A DNA stretch of 35,279 bases, taken from the NCBI GenBank assembly GCA_027081015.1, contig JALWMA010000115.1, forward strand, positions 1-35,279, in the 5' to 3' direction. The notes under the pieces are model-generated. The model saw only the letters and a list, made by a program, of their open reading frames with translations, was not told the DNA's origin and did no database searches. Position 1 is the first letter of the stretch. Each line of letters starts with the position of its first letter. The stretch is from Campylobacterales bacterium (GTDB lineage: Bacteria > Campylobacterota > Campylobacteria > Campylobacterales > Hydrogenimonadaceae). Below are positions 8,079 to 15,729 of the stretch, piece after piece. A program made the translations under genes and the position numbers.

Positions 8079-8623
8079 CTTATTTTGCTCCCGTCATAGA
8101 TTCTCGCTATCTGAAAGAGTGCCGCATCGAGTTTGAGCGCCGATCTTTTTACCGCCTCTATATTGATTACAGGATATACCTCTTTTCCTACTATCAGGGA
8201 GACTGCAGCCCCTCTTTCGAGTAGTGAATTGCTGTAGCTGAATGTCAGAAGCCGCTCTCTCTCCGCCAACTTGAGAGCCCTCGCTATCTTTTCCGGCCGC
8301 GCATCCAGAAGCATGAGCGCGGTAGAGCCGGCGCACTCTGCTCTCCCGGTCTCTTCGTAGGGGCCGATTTCGACACTAAACCCGTTTTTCAGCCTTGAAG
8401 GTAGATTTTGAAGTATATGCTCCCGGAGTTTTTCGGCGACGTGGGCGTCACCATTTTCGTAAAGGATGCAGAGCCTCCTTTTCTGTATGCCTCCTCTTTG
8501 CGTATTGTCGAGCGCCATTATGCGCGGAACTATCTTGGAGTATATGATCAGAAGCGAGTCGTTGTATATATAAGCCTGCAGACTGCCGCACAGGAGGATT
8601 AGAAAGAGGGTGCGTCTGATCAT
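8075..8623 (-). CDS. YfiR-like (DUF4154) periplasmic protein
   Basis: A 182-residue protein with an N-terminal signal peptide (MIRRTLFLILLCGSLQA) and the fold signature of the YfiR/DUF4154 family: a CILYENG strand, a CAGSTALMLLD strand, then LLTFSYSNSLLERGAAVSLI, VINIEAVKRSALKLDAALFQ and IARIY, which match the family's terminal 'rFeIN..aa...gL.isS.LL.lA' pattern. In Pseudomonas, YfiR binds the periplasmic domain of the cyclase YfiN and inhibits it; the gene order here suggests the same job for the cyclase directly downstream. I choose ATG 8623, which overlaps the preceding stop as ATGA; a longer frame from 8650 would begin inside that gene. Family assignment is from residue patterns only. Confidence 0.78.
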   Translation of the reverse strand: MIRRTLFLILLCGSLQAYIYNDSLLIIYSKIVPRIMALDNTQRGGIQKRRLCILYENGDAHVAEKLREHILQNLPSRLKNGFSVEIGPYEETGRAECAGSTALMLLDARPEKIARALKLAERERLLTFSYSNSLLERGAAVSLIVGKEVYPVINIEAVKRSALKLDAALFQIARIYDGSKIR

Positions 8624-9201
8624 AGCTGATACTCGAAAGCGACAAACCATCTGTGTGCCGGCCTGACTATTCCGTCATGGCGGCCATAGTAACTGATGTC
8701 GGCGATATATTTGTCGAAAAGGTTTTTTGCAACTATGCTCCCCATAATCTCGTCATAGCTCCATATTTGTGTGAAAAGGGCACATTCAAGATCTTTCCGA
8801 AGTTTTGTTGAGACTTTTATGACTTCGGCAGTCTCTATTATATACCAGTATACGATCAGTTTGAATCTGTCGAATGTCATGTTACCCGGGGTGTTGTGAC
8901 CCATCATTACAACCTTTTGGATTCCGTTTTGAATAATGGAGGTCTGGATTCCAGGTACGAGCGACAAGGCTTCGAAGAGATCTGTTACACCCAGCGCCCG
9001 AAGCTCCAGGCGGTGCCATACGGTGACGAATTCTGGGGTGTCGTCCACATTGAGGCGGTGTTCGGAGGCGATCGCCGCCGCTTCGTTCAAAACCCCGAGC
9101 TGATTGTTGTCGACGCAGGAGTGCTGGTTTTTCGCGTCGGATGTTGCGCAAAAAAGCAAAGAAGAAGCTGCAGCCAAAAGGGCGAAAAGTCTTTGAGGCA
9201 T
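8620..9201 (-). CDS. Shortened TonB-dependent receptor-like protein (partial plug plus last barrel strands)
   Basis: A 193-residue protein with a signal peptide (MPQRLFALLAAASSLLFCA). Residues 45-110 resemble the N-terminal half of a TonB-receptor plug: LNVDDTPEFVTVWHRLELRA, LGVTDLFEALSLVPGIQTSI and TFDRFKLIV. The C-terminal 45 residues (VAKNLFDKYIADISYYGRHD, then RPAHRWFVAFEYQL) resemble the last two beta strands and the aromatic end of a full receptor. Some 400 or more residues of plug and barrel that a normal receptor (600-700 residues) would have are absent, yet the frame is intact. It heads an operon with YfiR-like and diguanylate cyclase genes, joined by ATGA overlaps. It is either a decayed receptor kept in frame or a reduced outer-membrane or periplasmic partner for YfiR. 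It cannot form a 22-strand barrel. Confidence 0.65.
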   Translation of the reverse strand: MPQRLFALLAAASSLLFCATSDAKNQHSCVDNNQLGVLNEAAAIASEHRLNVDDTPEFVTVWHRLELRALGVTDLFEALSLVPGIQTSIIQNGIQKVVMMGHNTPGNMTFDRFKLIVYWYIIETAEVIKVSTKLRKDLECALFTQIWSYDEIMGSIVAKNLFDKYIADISYYGRHDGIVRPAHRWFVAFEYQL

Positions 9202-9311
9202 ATTTTTCCCGTAACTGTTAACTGATATTGCCGACTCTATGCAAATAGAAGATATTCTATTATGCTTTTGCTAAAAGTAGATTAAAGAGCGGTTTTGAGG
9301 GGGTGAGTAAA

Positions 9312-9339
9312 GTCGTCCCGAAATCCCGGATTTCGAAGC
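9312..9339. repeat. Diverged copy of the repeat's third hairpin
   Basis: 28 nt matching 9556-9583 (and its copy 117 nt on) at all but a few positions. It includes the CGAAATC...GATTTCG inverted repeat and the flanking GTCGT and AAGC. It lies outside the tandem array, so the hairpin unit exists as a dispersed element. Confidence 0.65.
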
Positions 9340-9449
9340 CCTGCGCTCCCGCAAAAGCTTCCGGTTTGGCCAGAAATTCGGGTGACGTCGGTCAAAGAGC
9401 CTCCGGGAAGCGGATGCGGGGGCGGACAAGCGGTTTCGGATGGTCGATG

Positions 9450-9458
9450 TGGTAAAAT
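9450..9458 (+). promoter_or_regulatory. Extended -10 element, probable nadE promoter
   Basis: TGG-TAAAAT reading toward nadE, with no clear -35. If used, the nadE transcript would carry a leader of about 320 nt that contains the entire 117-bp repeat array. Confidence 0.4.
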
Positions 9459-9492
9459 AAGAGCGGAACTATCTGCGGTCACGGGAAAAAAC

Positions 9493-9753
9493 CCCTGCCG
9501 TTTTTGCGGGCTTTGCCCGGAATCTTGATGTAATCCGACGTTTTGCGGGCGAAACGTCGTCTCGAAATCTGGGATTTCGAAGCTTCAGGGGGTTGTAGGG
9601 CCGGTCAGGCCCTGCCGTTTTTGCGGGCTTTGCCCGGAACCTTGATGTAATCCGACGTTTTGCGGGCGAAACGTCGTCTCGAAATCTGGGATTTCGAAGC
9701 TTCAGGGGGTTGTAGGGCCGGTCAGGCCCTGCCGTTTTTGCGGGCTTTGCCCG
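9493..9753. repeat. 117-bp tandem repeat, 2.2 copies, built of three hairpins
   Basis: Copies at 9493-9609 and 9610-9726 differ at one visible position (AATCTTG versus AACCTTG at the equivalent site); a third, partial copy of 27 nt runs 9727-9753. Each unit contains three inverted repeats: GCGGGC-TTT-GCCCGg, GACGTTT-tgcgggcg-AAACGTC and TCGAAATC-tgg-GATTTCGA. The 117-bp period is a multiple of three, so minus-strand reading frames stay open and show a repeated 39-residue string; this looks like the non-coding palindromic repeats that often create spurious 'PRFRDD'-type ORFs. The near identity of the copies points to recent duplication. Confidence 0.85.
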
Positions 9754-9759
9754 CAAAAA
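9735..9759. repeat. Perfect 11-bp palindrome before nadE
   Basis: TTTTTGCGGGC-TTT-GCCCGCAAAAA, a perfect stem with a 3-nt loop ending 26 nt before the nadE ATG. Its T tract is on the 5' side and its A tract on the 3' side on both strands, so it lacks the downstream U run of a Rho-independent terminator. It replaces the imperfect version at the same place in the two full repeat copies. Confidence 0.8.
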
Positions 9760-9785
9760 TGAATAAATCAAAATGAAAGAGCGAA

Positions 9786-11693
9786 ATGTTTGGATTTGTT
9801 CGGATAGCGGCGGCGGTGCCGAAAGTGAGAGTGGCAAACGTCGGTTTCAATGTTTCACGGATGCTCGAACTCTGGAGAATCGCTTCGCAGCAGAACGCCG
9901 CGGTCGTTCTCTTTCCGGAGCTGTCGGTTTCGAGCTACAGCTGCGCGGACCTCTTCTACCAGGATACTCTGCACAAAGCGGTGATAGAGGGGCTGGCGGA
10001 GATGGTGGAGGCCTCTACCGGCTGCTCCACGGCGGCCATTGCAGGGGCTCCGCTCTGGCACAACGGCCGGCTCTACAACTGCGCCGTGGTTATCCAGGAG
10101 GGCAGGATCCTCGGAGTCGTACCGAAAAGTTTCGTCCCCGAACACAAGGAGTATTACGAGAAGAGGTGGTTCGTATCGGGAAAGGAAATAAGGGGCGAGA
10201 GCATACCGCTTCTGGGCACCGAGGTCCCCTTCGGTACCGATCTTCTTTTCGAGGGTGAAGAGGAGATCGTTTTCGGTATCGAGGTCTGCGAAGATCTGTG
10301 GAGTGTGGTTCCGCCCAGCTCATATCAGGCGCTGGCCGGTGCGAATATTCTTTTCAACCTCTCGGCCAGCGACGAGATAGTGGCGAAGAGCGAATATAGA
10401 AGCTCGCTCGTGGCCACGCAGAGCGCGCGCTGTATGGCCGCCTATGTCTACACATCCTGCGGCGTCGGAGAGTCCACTACCGACGTCGTATTCGGCGGAG
10501 ACTGCATGATAGCCGAAAACGGCGCGATCCTGGAGAGGGGAGAGCGCTTTCTCGACGAGTCGCAGATCATATTCGCCGATGTCGACCTTCAGCGCCTCAA
10601 GAGCTTCAGGGCGGCCGAGGGGAGCTTCGCGGACGGCGAGATCAGAAGCTTCAGGCGCGTAAAGATCTTCGAGACTCCGCGGATCGGGCAGCTCAACCGC
10701 CGCATAGACCCCCACCCCTTCGTACCCTCCAAAAAGAGCGAACGGTCGAAGAGGTGCGAAGAGATCTTCTCCATTCAGGGTGCCGCCCTGAACAAGAGGC
10801 TCACGCATATAGGCGCCGAGAAGTGCGTCATAGGCGTCTCCGGCGGGCTCGACTCCACCCTTGCGCTACTGGCGGTCTACCGGGCATACGAGTCGTCCGG
10901 GCGCGATCCGAAAGATATTGTCTGTGTGACGATGCCGGGCTTCGGAACCACCGGGCGCACACTCGAGAATGCGAAGAGGCTCTGCGAAGCACTCGGCGTA
11001 GATTTCAGGAGCATAGATATAACCGAAGCCTGCCTCGAGCACTTCAGGCAGATAGGCCACGACCCGTCTGAGCACACCACGGTATACGAGAATGTTCAGG
11101 CGAGGGAGCGGACTCAGATTCTGATGGATCTTGCCAACAAGATCGGAGGCATTGTCATAGGAACCGGCGATATGAGCGAATCGGCACTCGGCTGGAGCAC
11201 CTACAACGGCGACCATATGTCGATGTACGCCATCAACGTCGGAATACCCAAGACGCTGATCCGCTACCTGGTGGAGTGGGCGGCCGAACACTATCCTCAG
11301 ATTTCGGATATTCTTGCCGATATCCTTGCAACTCCGGTAAGCCCCGAGCTCCTTCCTCCGAGTGAAGGAGAGATTTCTCAGAAGACGGAGGATCTTCTCG
11401 GGCCTTACGAGCTTCACGACTTCTTCCTCTACCATATGGTAAAGAGCGGAGCCTCTGCGCGCAAGATCCTGTTTCTGGCGCAGAGCGCGTTCGGAAGCGG
11501 ATATACGAAAGAGGAGGTCGAAAAGTACCTGAAACTCTTTTTGCGGCGCTTCTTTTCGCAGCAGTACAAAAGAAGCTGCATGCCCGACGGCCCGAAAATA
11601 GGAACGATCGCACTCAGCCCGCGCGGCGACTGGCGGATGCCCAGCGATGCCGAAGCGGCGGAGTGGATCAAAGATCTGGAGGAGGAGAGTTGA
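9786..11693 (+). CDS. nadE: Glutamine-dependent NAD+ synthetase
   Basis: Final step of NAD biosynthesis: deamido-NAD + ATP + glutamine gives NAD. The 635 residues carry two domains. The N-terminal nitrilase-type glutaminase has catalytic triad E45 (LFPELSVSSY), K114 (VVPKSF) and C168 (GIEVCEDLW). The C-terminal synthetase has the PP-loop SGGLDS at 352-357 and later TGDMSESALGWSTYNGDHM. The glutaminase feeds ammonia through a tunnel in characterised relatives. ATG 9786 is preceded by a modest AAAGAG. The gene leads a run with the DUF302 gene, whose TTG start overlaps the nadE stop. It also contrasts with small ammonia-dependent NadE proteins, which lack the N-terminal domain. Confidence 0.96.
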   Translation: MFGFVRIAAAVPKVRVANVGFNVSRMLELWRIASQQNAAVVLFPELSVSSYSCADLFYQDTLHKAVIEGLAEMVEASTGCSTAAIAGAPLWHNGRLYNCAVVIQEGRILGVVPKSFVPEHKEYYEKRWFVSGKEIRGESIPLLGTEVPFGTDLLFEGEEEIVFGIEVCEDLWSVVPPSSYQALAGANILFNLSASDEIVAKSEYRSSLVATQSARCMAAYVYTSCGVGESTTDVVFGGDCMIAENGAILERGERFLDESQIIFADVDLQRLKSFRAAEGSFADGEIRSFRRVKIFETPRIGQLNRRIDPHPFVPSKKSERSKRCEEIFSIQGAALNKRLTHIGAEKCVIGVSGGLDSTLALLAVYRAYESSGRDPKDIVCVTMPGFGTTGRTLENAKRLCEALGVDFRSIDITEACLEHFRQIGHDPSEHTTVYENVQARERTQILMDLANKIGGIVIGTGDMSESALGWSTYNGDHMSMYAINVGIPKTLIRYLVEWAAEHYPQISDILADILATPVSPELLPPSEGEISQKTEDLLGPYELHDFFLYHMVKSGASARKILFLAQSAFGSGYTKEEVEKYLKLFLRRFFSQQYKRSCMPDGPKIGTIALSPRGDWRMPSDAEAAEWIKDLEEES

Positions 11694-12163
11694 AAAAGTC
11701 GGTTTTATTGCTCCTTTTGGGTGTCTGCATATTTGCCGCCGAAAACGGGATGGGCGAATATCCAAGCAGATACGGTGTCGAAGAGACCACCAAAAGGCTT
11801 GTGGAGGTCTTGAGAAGAAACGGTGCCACTGTATTCAAGGTGATCGACCACGCTGAAGGTGCCTCAAGCGTAGGCATGAAGCTAAGACCTGCCAAGCTGG
11901 TGATTTTCGGAAACCCCAAAATCGGCACGCCGCTGATGCAGTGCTCACAGACACTCGGCCTGGACCTGCCGCAGAAGATTCTGGTTTATGAGGATGAAGA
12001 GGGCATGGTTCATGCCCTCTTCAACACCAAAGCCTACCTTATGTGGCGCCACGGGGTGGAGTATGACTGTTCGCCGGCTCTGCAGAAAAAGATGGATGCG
12101 GCGGTAAAAAAGTTTGCCAAATACGCTACCGGAAATATGGAAAAAGCGGAGAAGCAGAGGTAG
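11690..12163 (+). CDS. DUF302 family protein, exported
   Basis: A 157-residue protein with an N-terminal signal peptide (start, KKSVLLLLLGVCIFAAENG) followed by a DUF302 domain. Recognisable features are TTKRLVEVLRRNGATVFKVI and the signature KLVIFGNPKIGTPLMQ, then LPQKILVYEDEEGMVHALFN. DUF302 proteins are small alpha/beta proteins, often periplasmic; their biochemical role is not settled. I start at TTG 11690, which overlaps the nadE stop and has an excellent Shine-Dalgarno AGGAGG at 11680-11685, rather than at the upstream ATG 11663, which lies inside nadE and would spoil the signal peptide. queH begins at the base right after its stop, so the three genes form one unit. Confidence 0.85.
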   Translation: MKKSVLLLLLGVCIFAAENGMGEYPSRYGVEETTKRLVEVLRRNGATVFKVIDHAEGASSVGMKLRPAKLVIFGNPKIGTPLMQCSQTLGLDLPQKILVYEDEEGMVHALFNTKAYLMWRHGVEYDCSPALQKKMDAAVKKFAKYATGNMEKAEKQR

Positions 12164-13243
12164 ATGCTGGTACATATCTGCTGCAGCGTCGACAGCCACT
12201 TCTTTCTGCAGAAGCTCAGGGAGGATTTTCCGAACGAGAGGCTTACCGGCTTCTTCTACGACCCCAACATCCACCCCTACAGCGAGTACAGGCTGAGGCT
12301 GCTCGATGTAGAGAGGAGCTGCAGAAAGCTCGGAGTGGAGCTTATAGAGGGGCCCTACGACTACGAGGCGTGGCTGAAGGCGGTCGAGGGGTACGAAAAC
12401 GAGCCGGAGAAGGGCGCGAGGTGCGAAATATGTTTCGACAGGCGCTTCGAAGTAAGCGCGAAGATGGCAAAGGAGCTCGGCGAAAAGAGAATGACCACTA
12501 CGCTGCTCGTGAGCCCGAAAAAGTCACAGGAGCAGCTTCTCAGAACGGGGGAGAGGTTTGCCGAAGAGTATGGTGTGGAGTTTGTATATGTCGACTACCG
12601 AAGCGGCGGCGGAACCCAGCTTCAGCAGCGCATAAGCAAAGAGGAGAGGCTCTACCGTCAGGACTACTGCGGCTGCCTTTACGGTCTTGTGCGGCAGAGG
12701 GCGCAGCAGCGGATGCCGGCGGACGAGCTCTACTCACCGGTAGGCGGAAACCCGCTGCCCGGGTCGATCGAAGAGCGGCTCGAGTTGTACGAAAGAAGGG
12801 TGGAGCTCGAAGAGGAGGGGAGGGACTACAGAATATTCAGGCAGAAGTTTCTCAATTACCGTCTGCGCTTCGGCTGGGTCAAAGAGAAAAAGAGGGTCCT
12901 GCCGAGCTACATCACCCCCTACTCCACGCTAAAGAGGAGATACACGAAGGGGCGTATCGACTTTGTGGAGGATGGTACGGGGTGGTTCAACCGCGAAGAG
13001 GTACGCTTCATTACGCTCGAACACTACAACAGGCTGTCGGGCCGCGGCTACGGAAGTCTGAGAGAGCTTCTCTTCGCGCCGCCTCCTCTGGAGACCGATA
13101 TGGCCGTTCGCGAAGGTGTGGGGATAGGCCCTTGGGACCTGTCCGCCCTTATCGTGCTGCATGATATTCCGCAGGGGAGTATGGAGATCTTTATCGAATC
13201 GGAGACATATCCAGATGTCAGAGAAAAATTAGTCGTATTGTGA
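12164..13243 (+). CDS. queH: Epoxyqueuosine reductase QueH
   Basis: Catalyses the last step in making queuosine at tRNA position 34, epoxyqueuosine to queuosine, as an iron-sulfur enzyme unrelated to cobalamin-dependent QueG. Family signatures are the adjacent C6-C7 in HICCSVD, YDPNIHPYSEY (32-42), C87-x-x-C90 in RCEICFDRR and C169-x-C171 in RQDYCGC; these cysteines hold the 4Fe-4S cluster and a nearby metal site in studied QueH. At 359 residues it is longer than the core enzyme: the roughly 150 residues after 200 form an extra Arg/Glu-rich and then beta-containing part with no recognised domain. It starts immediately after the DUF302 stop. Confidence 0.9.
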   Translation: MLVHICCSVDSHFFLQKLREDFPNERLTGFFYDPNIHPYSEYRLRLLDVERSCRKLGVELIEGPYDYEAWLKAVEGYENEPEKGARCEICFDRRFEVSAKMAKELGEKRMTTTLLVSPKKSQEQLLRTGERFAEEYGVEFVYVDYRSGGGTQLQQRISKEERLYRQDYCGCLYGLVRQRAQQRMPADELYSPVGGNPLPGSIEERLELYERRVELEEEGRDYRIFRQKFLNYRLRFGWVKEKKRVLPSYITPYSTLKRRYTKGRIDFVEDGTGWFNREEVRFITLEHYNRLSGRGYGSLRELLFAPPPLETDMAVREGVGIGPWDLSALIVLHDIPQGSMEIFIESETYPDVREKLVVL

Positions 13244-13249
13244 TAAAAT
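13241..13249 (+). promoter_or_regulatory. Extended -10 element upstream of fabZ
   Basis: TGA-TAAAAT overlapping the queH stop region and lying 32 nt before ATG 13282. It would give a leader of about 25 nt with AAGGAC as ribosome binding site. It indicates that the fabZ-lpxA-clpX-mreBC block has its own promoter. Confidence 0.5.
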
Positions 13250-13281
13250 AAGAGAATTTTAAATCCAAGGACTACTTTCTC

Positions 13282-13728
13282 ATGATGGATGTTGTACAGA
13301 TTCAGAAAATTTTACCCCACAGGTACCCTTTTCTACTGGTAGACCGTGTGGTTTCGTGCGAGGAGGGAAAGGCTATAGAGGCGTATAAAAACGTCTCCAT
13401 AAGCGAACCGGTTTTCGAAGGGCACTTTCCCGGCCATCCGATATACCCCGGAGTCATGATTATAGAGGGGATGGCCCAGGCGGGCGGCATTCTCGCCTTC
13501 GAAAGCATGGAAGAGGACGACAAAGACGGCGTGCAGGACAAGGTGGTCTATTTTATGAGCATTGACAAGTGCAAGTTCAGAAACCCGGTACGCCCGGGAG
13601 ACAGGCTGGTCTACAAGCTCGTAGTCATTAAGCGGAAAGGGCCCATCTGGGTTCTGGACGGAAAGGCCTACGTAGACGACAAACTGGTCGCCGAAGCTGA
13701 GCTCAAAGCGATGATAGTGGATAAGTGA
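13282..13728 (+). CDS. fabZ: 3-hydroxyacyl-ACP dehydratase FabZ
   Basis: Dehydrates 3-hydroxyacyl-ACP in type II fatty acid synthesis and competes with LpxA for 3-hydroxyacyl-ACP. The 148-residue hot-dog fold protein has the [14 protein letters not shown] opening and the catalytic pair H48 (EGHFPGHP) and E62 (IIEGMAQ). AAGGAC precedes ATG 13282; the adjacent ATG at 13285 is an equally possible start. Its TGA overlaps the lpxA ATG (TGATG), so translation is coupled. The fabZ-lpxA pairing is conserved widely in Gram-negative bacteria and ties lipid A and phospholipid acyl supply together. Confidence 0.96.
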   Translation: MMDVVQIQKILPHRYPFLLVDRVVSCEEGKAIEAYKNVSISEPVFEGHFPGHPIYPGVMIIEGMAQAGGILAFESMEEDDKDGVQDKVVYFMSIDKCKFRNPVRPGDRLVYKLVVIKRKGPIWVLDGKAYVDDKLVAEAELKAMIVDK

Positions 13729-14519
13729 TGGCGTCTGTATCACCGCTCGCTGTAGTAGAAGAGGGGGCCGTTTTGGGCGACGGCGTGGAGGTCGGTCCGT
13801 TCGCCTACATCTCGTCCGGCGCCAAAATCGGCAAGCGTACCGTCATAGGACAGGGTGCGAGAATAGAGGGGGATACCACTATCGGCGAAGATTGCCGCAT
13901 ATTCTCCCACGCGGTAGTGGGCTCGATACCGCAGGATCTGAAGTTTCACGGCGAGGATGTGCGGTTGATCATCGGGGATCGAAACACGATCAGGGAGTTC
14001 ACCCTGATAAACCCGGGTACCGAAGGGGGCGGCAGCGTTACGAAGATAGGCGACGACAACCTCTTTATGGGTTACGTACATGTCGCACACGACTGCATTA
14101 TCGGCAACCGCTGCATCTTCGCGAACGCGGCTACGCTCGCCGGGCATGTCGAGGTCGGAAACGGTGTGGTCGTGGGCGGTATGACGCCTATCCACCAGTT
14201 CGTAAAGATCGGAGACCTGGCGATGATAGCCGGCGCTTCTGCCCTCAGCCAGGATGTTCCGCCCTACTGCCTCGCCGAAGGGAACCGCGCCGTGCTTCGG
14301 GGGCTGAACCTTACGGGCCTCAGGCGGAACCTGCCGCGGGAGGTAGTGAACGAACTGCGTGTAGCATACAAGGAGCTTTTCGAAAGAGGCAAGCCGCTCA
14401 AAGAGAGTGCCGAACGGCTTCTGGAGAGTGCCGAAAGCGAAGAGGTAAAAGCATTGTGCCGTTTCGTGCTCGAAACCAAACGGGGCATTCCATACGAGAG
14501 GAAATTAGATGACAAATAG
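13728..14519 (+). CDS. lpxA: UDP-N-acetylglucosamine acyltransferase LpxA
   Basis: First step of lipid A synthesis: transfer of a 3-hydroxyacyl chain from ACP to UDP-GlcNAc. The 263 residues show the left-handed beta-helix hexapeptide pattern ([24 protein letters not shown] and others) over residues 8-185, with catalytic H121 in [12 protein letters not shown]-terminal helical domain follows (about 190-263). The usual NRGT segment reads NPGT here (95-98). ATG 13728 shares its A with the fabZ stop, and the gene's end overlaps the clpX start by 11 nt. The complete active site suggests a Gram-negative organism with ordinary lipid A. Confidence 0.96.
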   Translation: MASVSPLAVVEEGAVLGDGVEVGPFAYISSGAKIGKRTVIGQGARIEGDTTIGEDCRIFSHAVVGSIPQDLKFHGEDVRLIIGDRNTIREFTLINPGTEGGGSVTKIGDDNLFMGYVHVAHDCIIGNRCIFANAATLAGHVEVGNGVVVGGMTPIHQFVKIGDLAMIAGASALSQDVPPYCLAEGNRAVLRGLNLTGLRRNLPREVVNELRVAYKELFERGKPLKESAERLLESAESEEVKALCRFVLETKRGIPYERKLDDK

Positions 14520-15729
14520 AAGTTGCAGCTTTTGCGGTGTAAAAGAGAGCCCGGAGAACCCGCTGCTGGCCGGAAACGGTGTATATATCTGTAAAAACTG
14601 TGTCGTTTCGGCCCACAAGATACTCTTCGGTGAGGTCGAAGAGGAGGAGGAGAGGGTAGATAGGGAGCTTCTGACCCCAAAAGAGCTCAAAGCCGCCCTC
14701 GACCAGTACGTGATAGGGCAGGAGCGTGCGAAAAAGGTGCTGGCAGTTGCGGTATACAACCACTACAAAAGGATCTTCAAGCAGGGGGGTCTCGAAGAGG
14801 ACGATACGGAGATATCGAAGTCTAACGTTCTGCTGATAGGCCCGACAGGCAGCGGAAAGACCCTTATGGCGCAGTCAATCGCCAAATTTCTCGACGTTCC
14901 TATAGCGATCGCCGACGCTACCAGCCTGACCGAAGCGGGATATGTCGGGGAGGATGTGGAGAACATACTCACGAGGCTGCTTCAGGCTGCCGACGGCGAC
15001 GTCAAGAAGGCGGAGCAGGGCATCGTCTTCGTAGACGAGGTGGACAAGATATCGAGAATGAGCGAAAACCGCTCCATCACCAGGGATGTGTCGGGCGAGG
15101 GGGTTCAGCAGGCGCTTCTGAAAATCATAGAGGGAAGTGTGGTGAACATTCCGCCCAAAGGGGGAAGGAAGCACCCGAACCAGGACTTCATCCAGATAGA
15201 TACCTCCAATATCCTCTTTATATGCGGCGGGGCGTTCGACGGCCTCTCGGACATAATAAAGCGCCGGCTCGGCGGCAACGTTCTGGGGTTCGACCAGGAG
15301 AAACGCTCGAAAAGCGACAGCGAAGCGATTCTGAGCGAGGTGGAGGTCGACGACCTCGTCTCGTACGGCCTCATTCCCGAGCTGATAGGAAGGCTTCATG
15401 TCCTGGCTGTGCTCAACGAGATATCGAAAGAGGATATGGTGCGCATATTGACCGAGCCCAAAAACGCACTGGTGAAGCAGTATAAAAAACTCTTCGCGAT
15501 AGACGATGTCGAGCTGACATTCGAGAAAGCCGCCCTGGAGGCGATAGCGCAGAAGGCGATCGAGCGAAAAACCGGTGCGAGGGGGCTGAGATCGATAATA
15601 GAGGAGATCATGGTGGATATCATGTTCGATCTTCCGGAGTATGCCGGTTACGAGATAGTGATAACCGAAGATGTGGTAAACAGCGGCGCCAAACCGCTCT
15701 ATGTCAAAAAAAGCAAAAAGAGTGCGTAA
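14509..15729 (+). CDS. clpX: ATP-dependent Clp protease ATP-binding subunit ClpX
   Basis: AAA+ unfoldase that feeds proteins to ClpP. The 406 residues start with a zinc-binding domain (C6, C9, C28, C31) that recruits adaptors and substrates, then the AAA+ module with Walker A GPTGSGKT at 111-118, Walker [11 protein letters not shown], sensor and arginine-finger regions (IKRRLGG) and the small C-terminal subdomain ending [20 protein letters not shown]. It overlaps lpxA by 11 nt and ends one base before mreB, so it is embedded in the envelope and shape operon. clpP is not in the window. Confidence 0.97.
   Translation: MTNRSCSFCGVKESPENPLLAGNGVYICKNCVVSAHKILFGEVEEEEERVDRELLTPKELKAALDQYVIGQERAKKVLAVAVYNHYKRIFKQGGLEEDDTEISKSNVLLIGPTGSGKTLMAQSIAKFLDVPIAIADATSLTEAGYVGEDVENILTRLLQAADGDVKKAEQGIVFVDEVDKISRMSENRSITRDVSGEGVQQALLKIIEGSVVNIPPKGGRKHPNQDFIQIDTSNILFICGGAFDGLSDIIKRRLGGNVLGFDQEKRSKSDSEAILSEVEVDDLVSYGLIPELIGRLHVLAVLNEISKEDMVRILTEPKNALVKQYKKLFAIDDVELTFEKAALEAIAQKAIERKTGARGLRSIIEEIMVDIMFDLPEYAGYEIVITEDVVNSGAKPLYVKKSKKSA

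Larger units (their letters stand above)
9202..9785. other. Gene-free region with palindromic repeats
   Basis: 584 nt between the divergently oriented receptor-like gene and nadE. It holds a degenerate repeat piece at 9312-9339, an extended -10 at 9450-9458, two and a quarter copies of a 117-bp repeat at 9493-9753, and a perfect palindrome at 9735-9759. The minus-strand ORFs across it are by-products of the repeat period and are not accepted as genes. Confidence 0.75.

Noticed and set aside
9493-9753. Tandem repeat considered as a CRISPR array
   Set aside because: Units are 117 bp with no alternation of short identical repeats and unique spacers, and no cas genes are present.
9735-9759. Perfect palindrome considered as a Rho-independent terminator
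   Set aside because: On both strands the T tract precedes the stem and an A tract follows it, so the RNA would lack a U run after the hairpin.
9469-9837. Minus-strand ORF with a repeated 39-residue string, and a second one at 9282-9482
   Set aside because: The frame stays open only because the DNA repeat is 117 bp, a multiple of three. The peptide is Arg/Pro/Lys low-complexity, lacks a ribosome binding site and overlaps the nadE start region. It matches the usual pattern of spurious ORFs over palindromic intergenic repeats.
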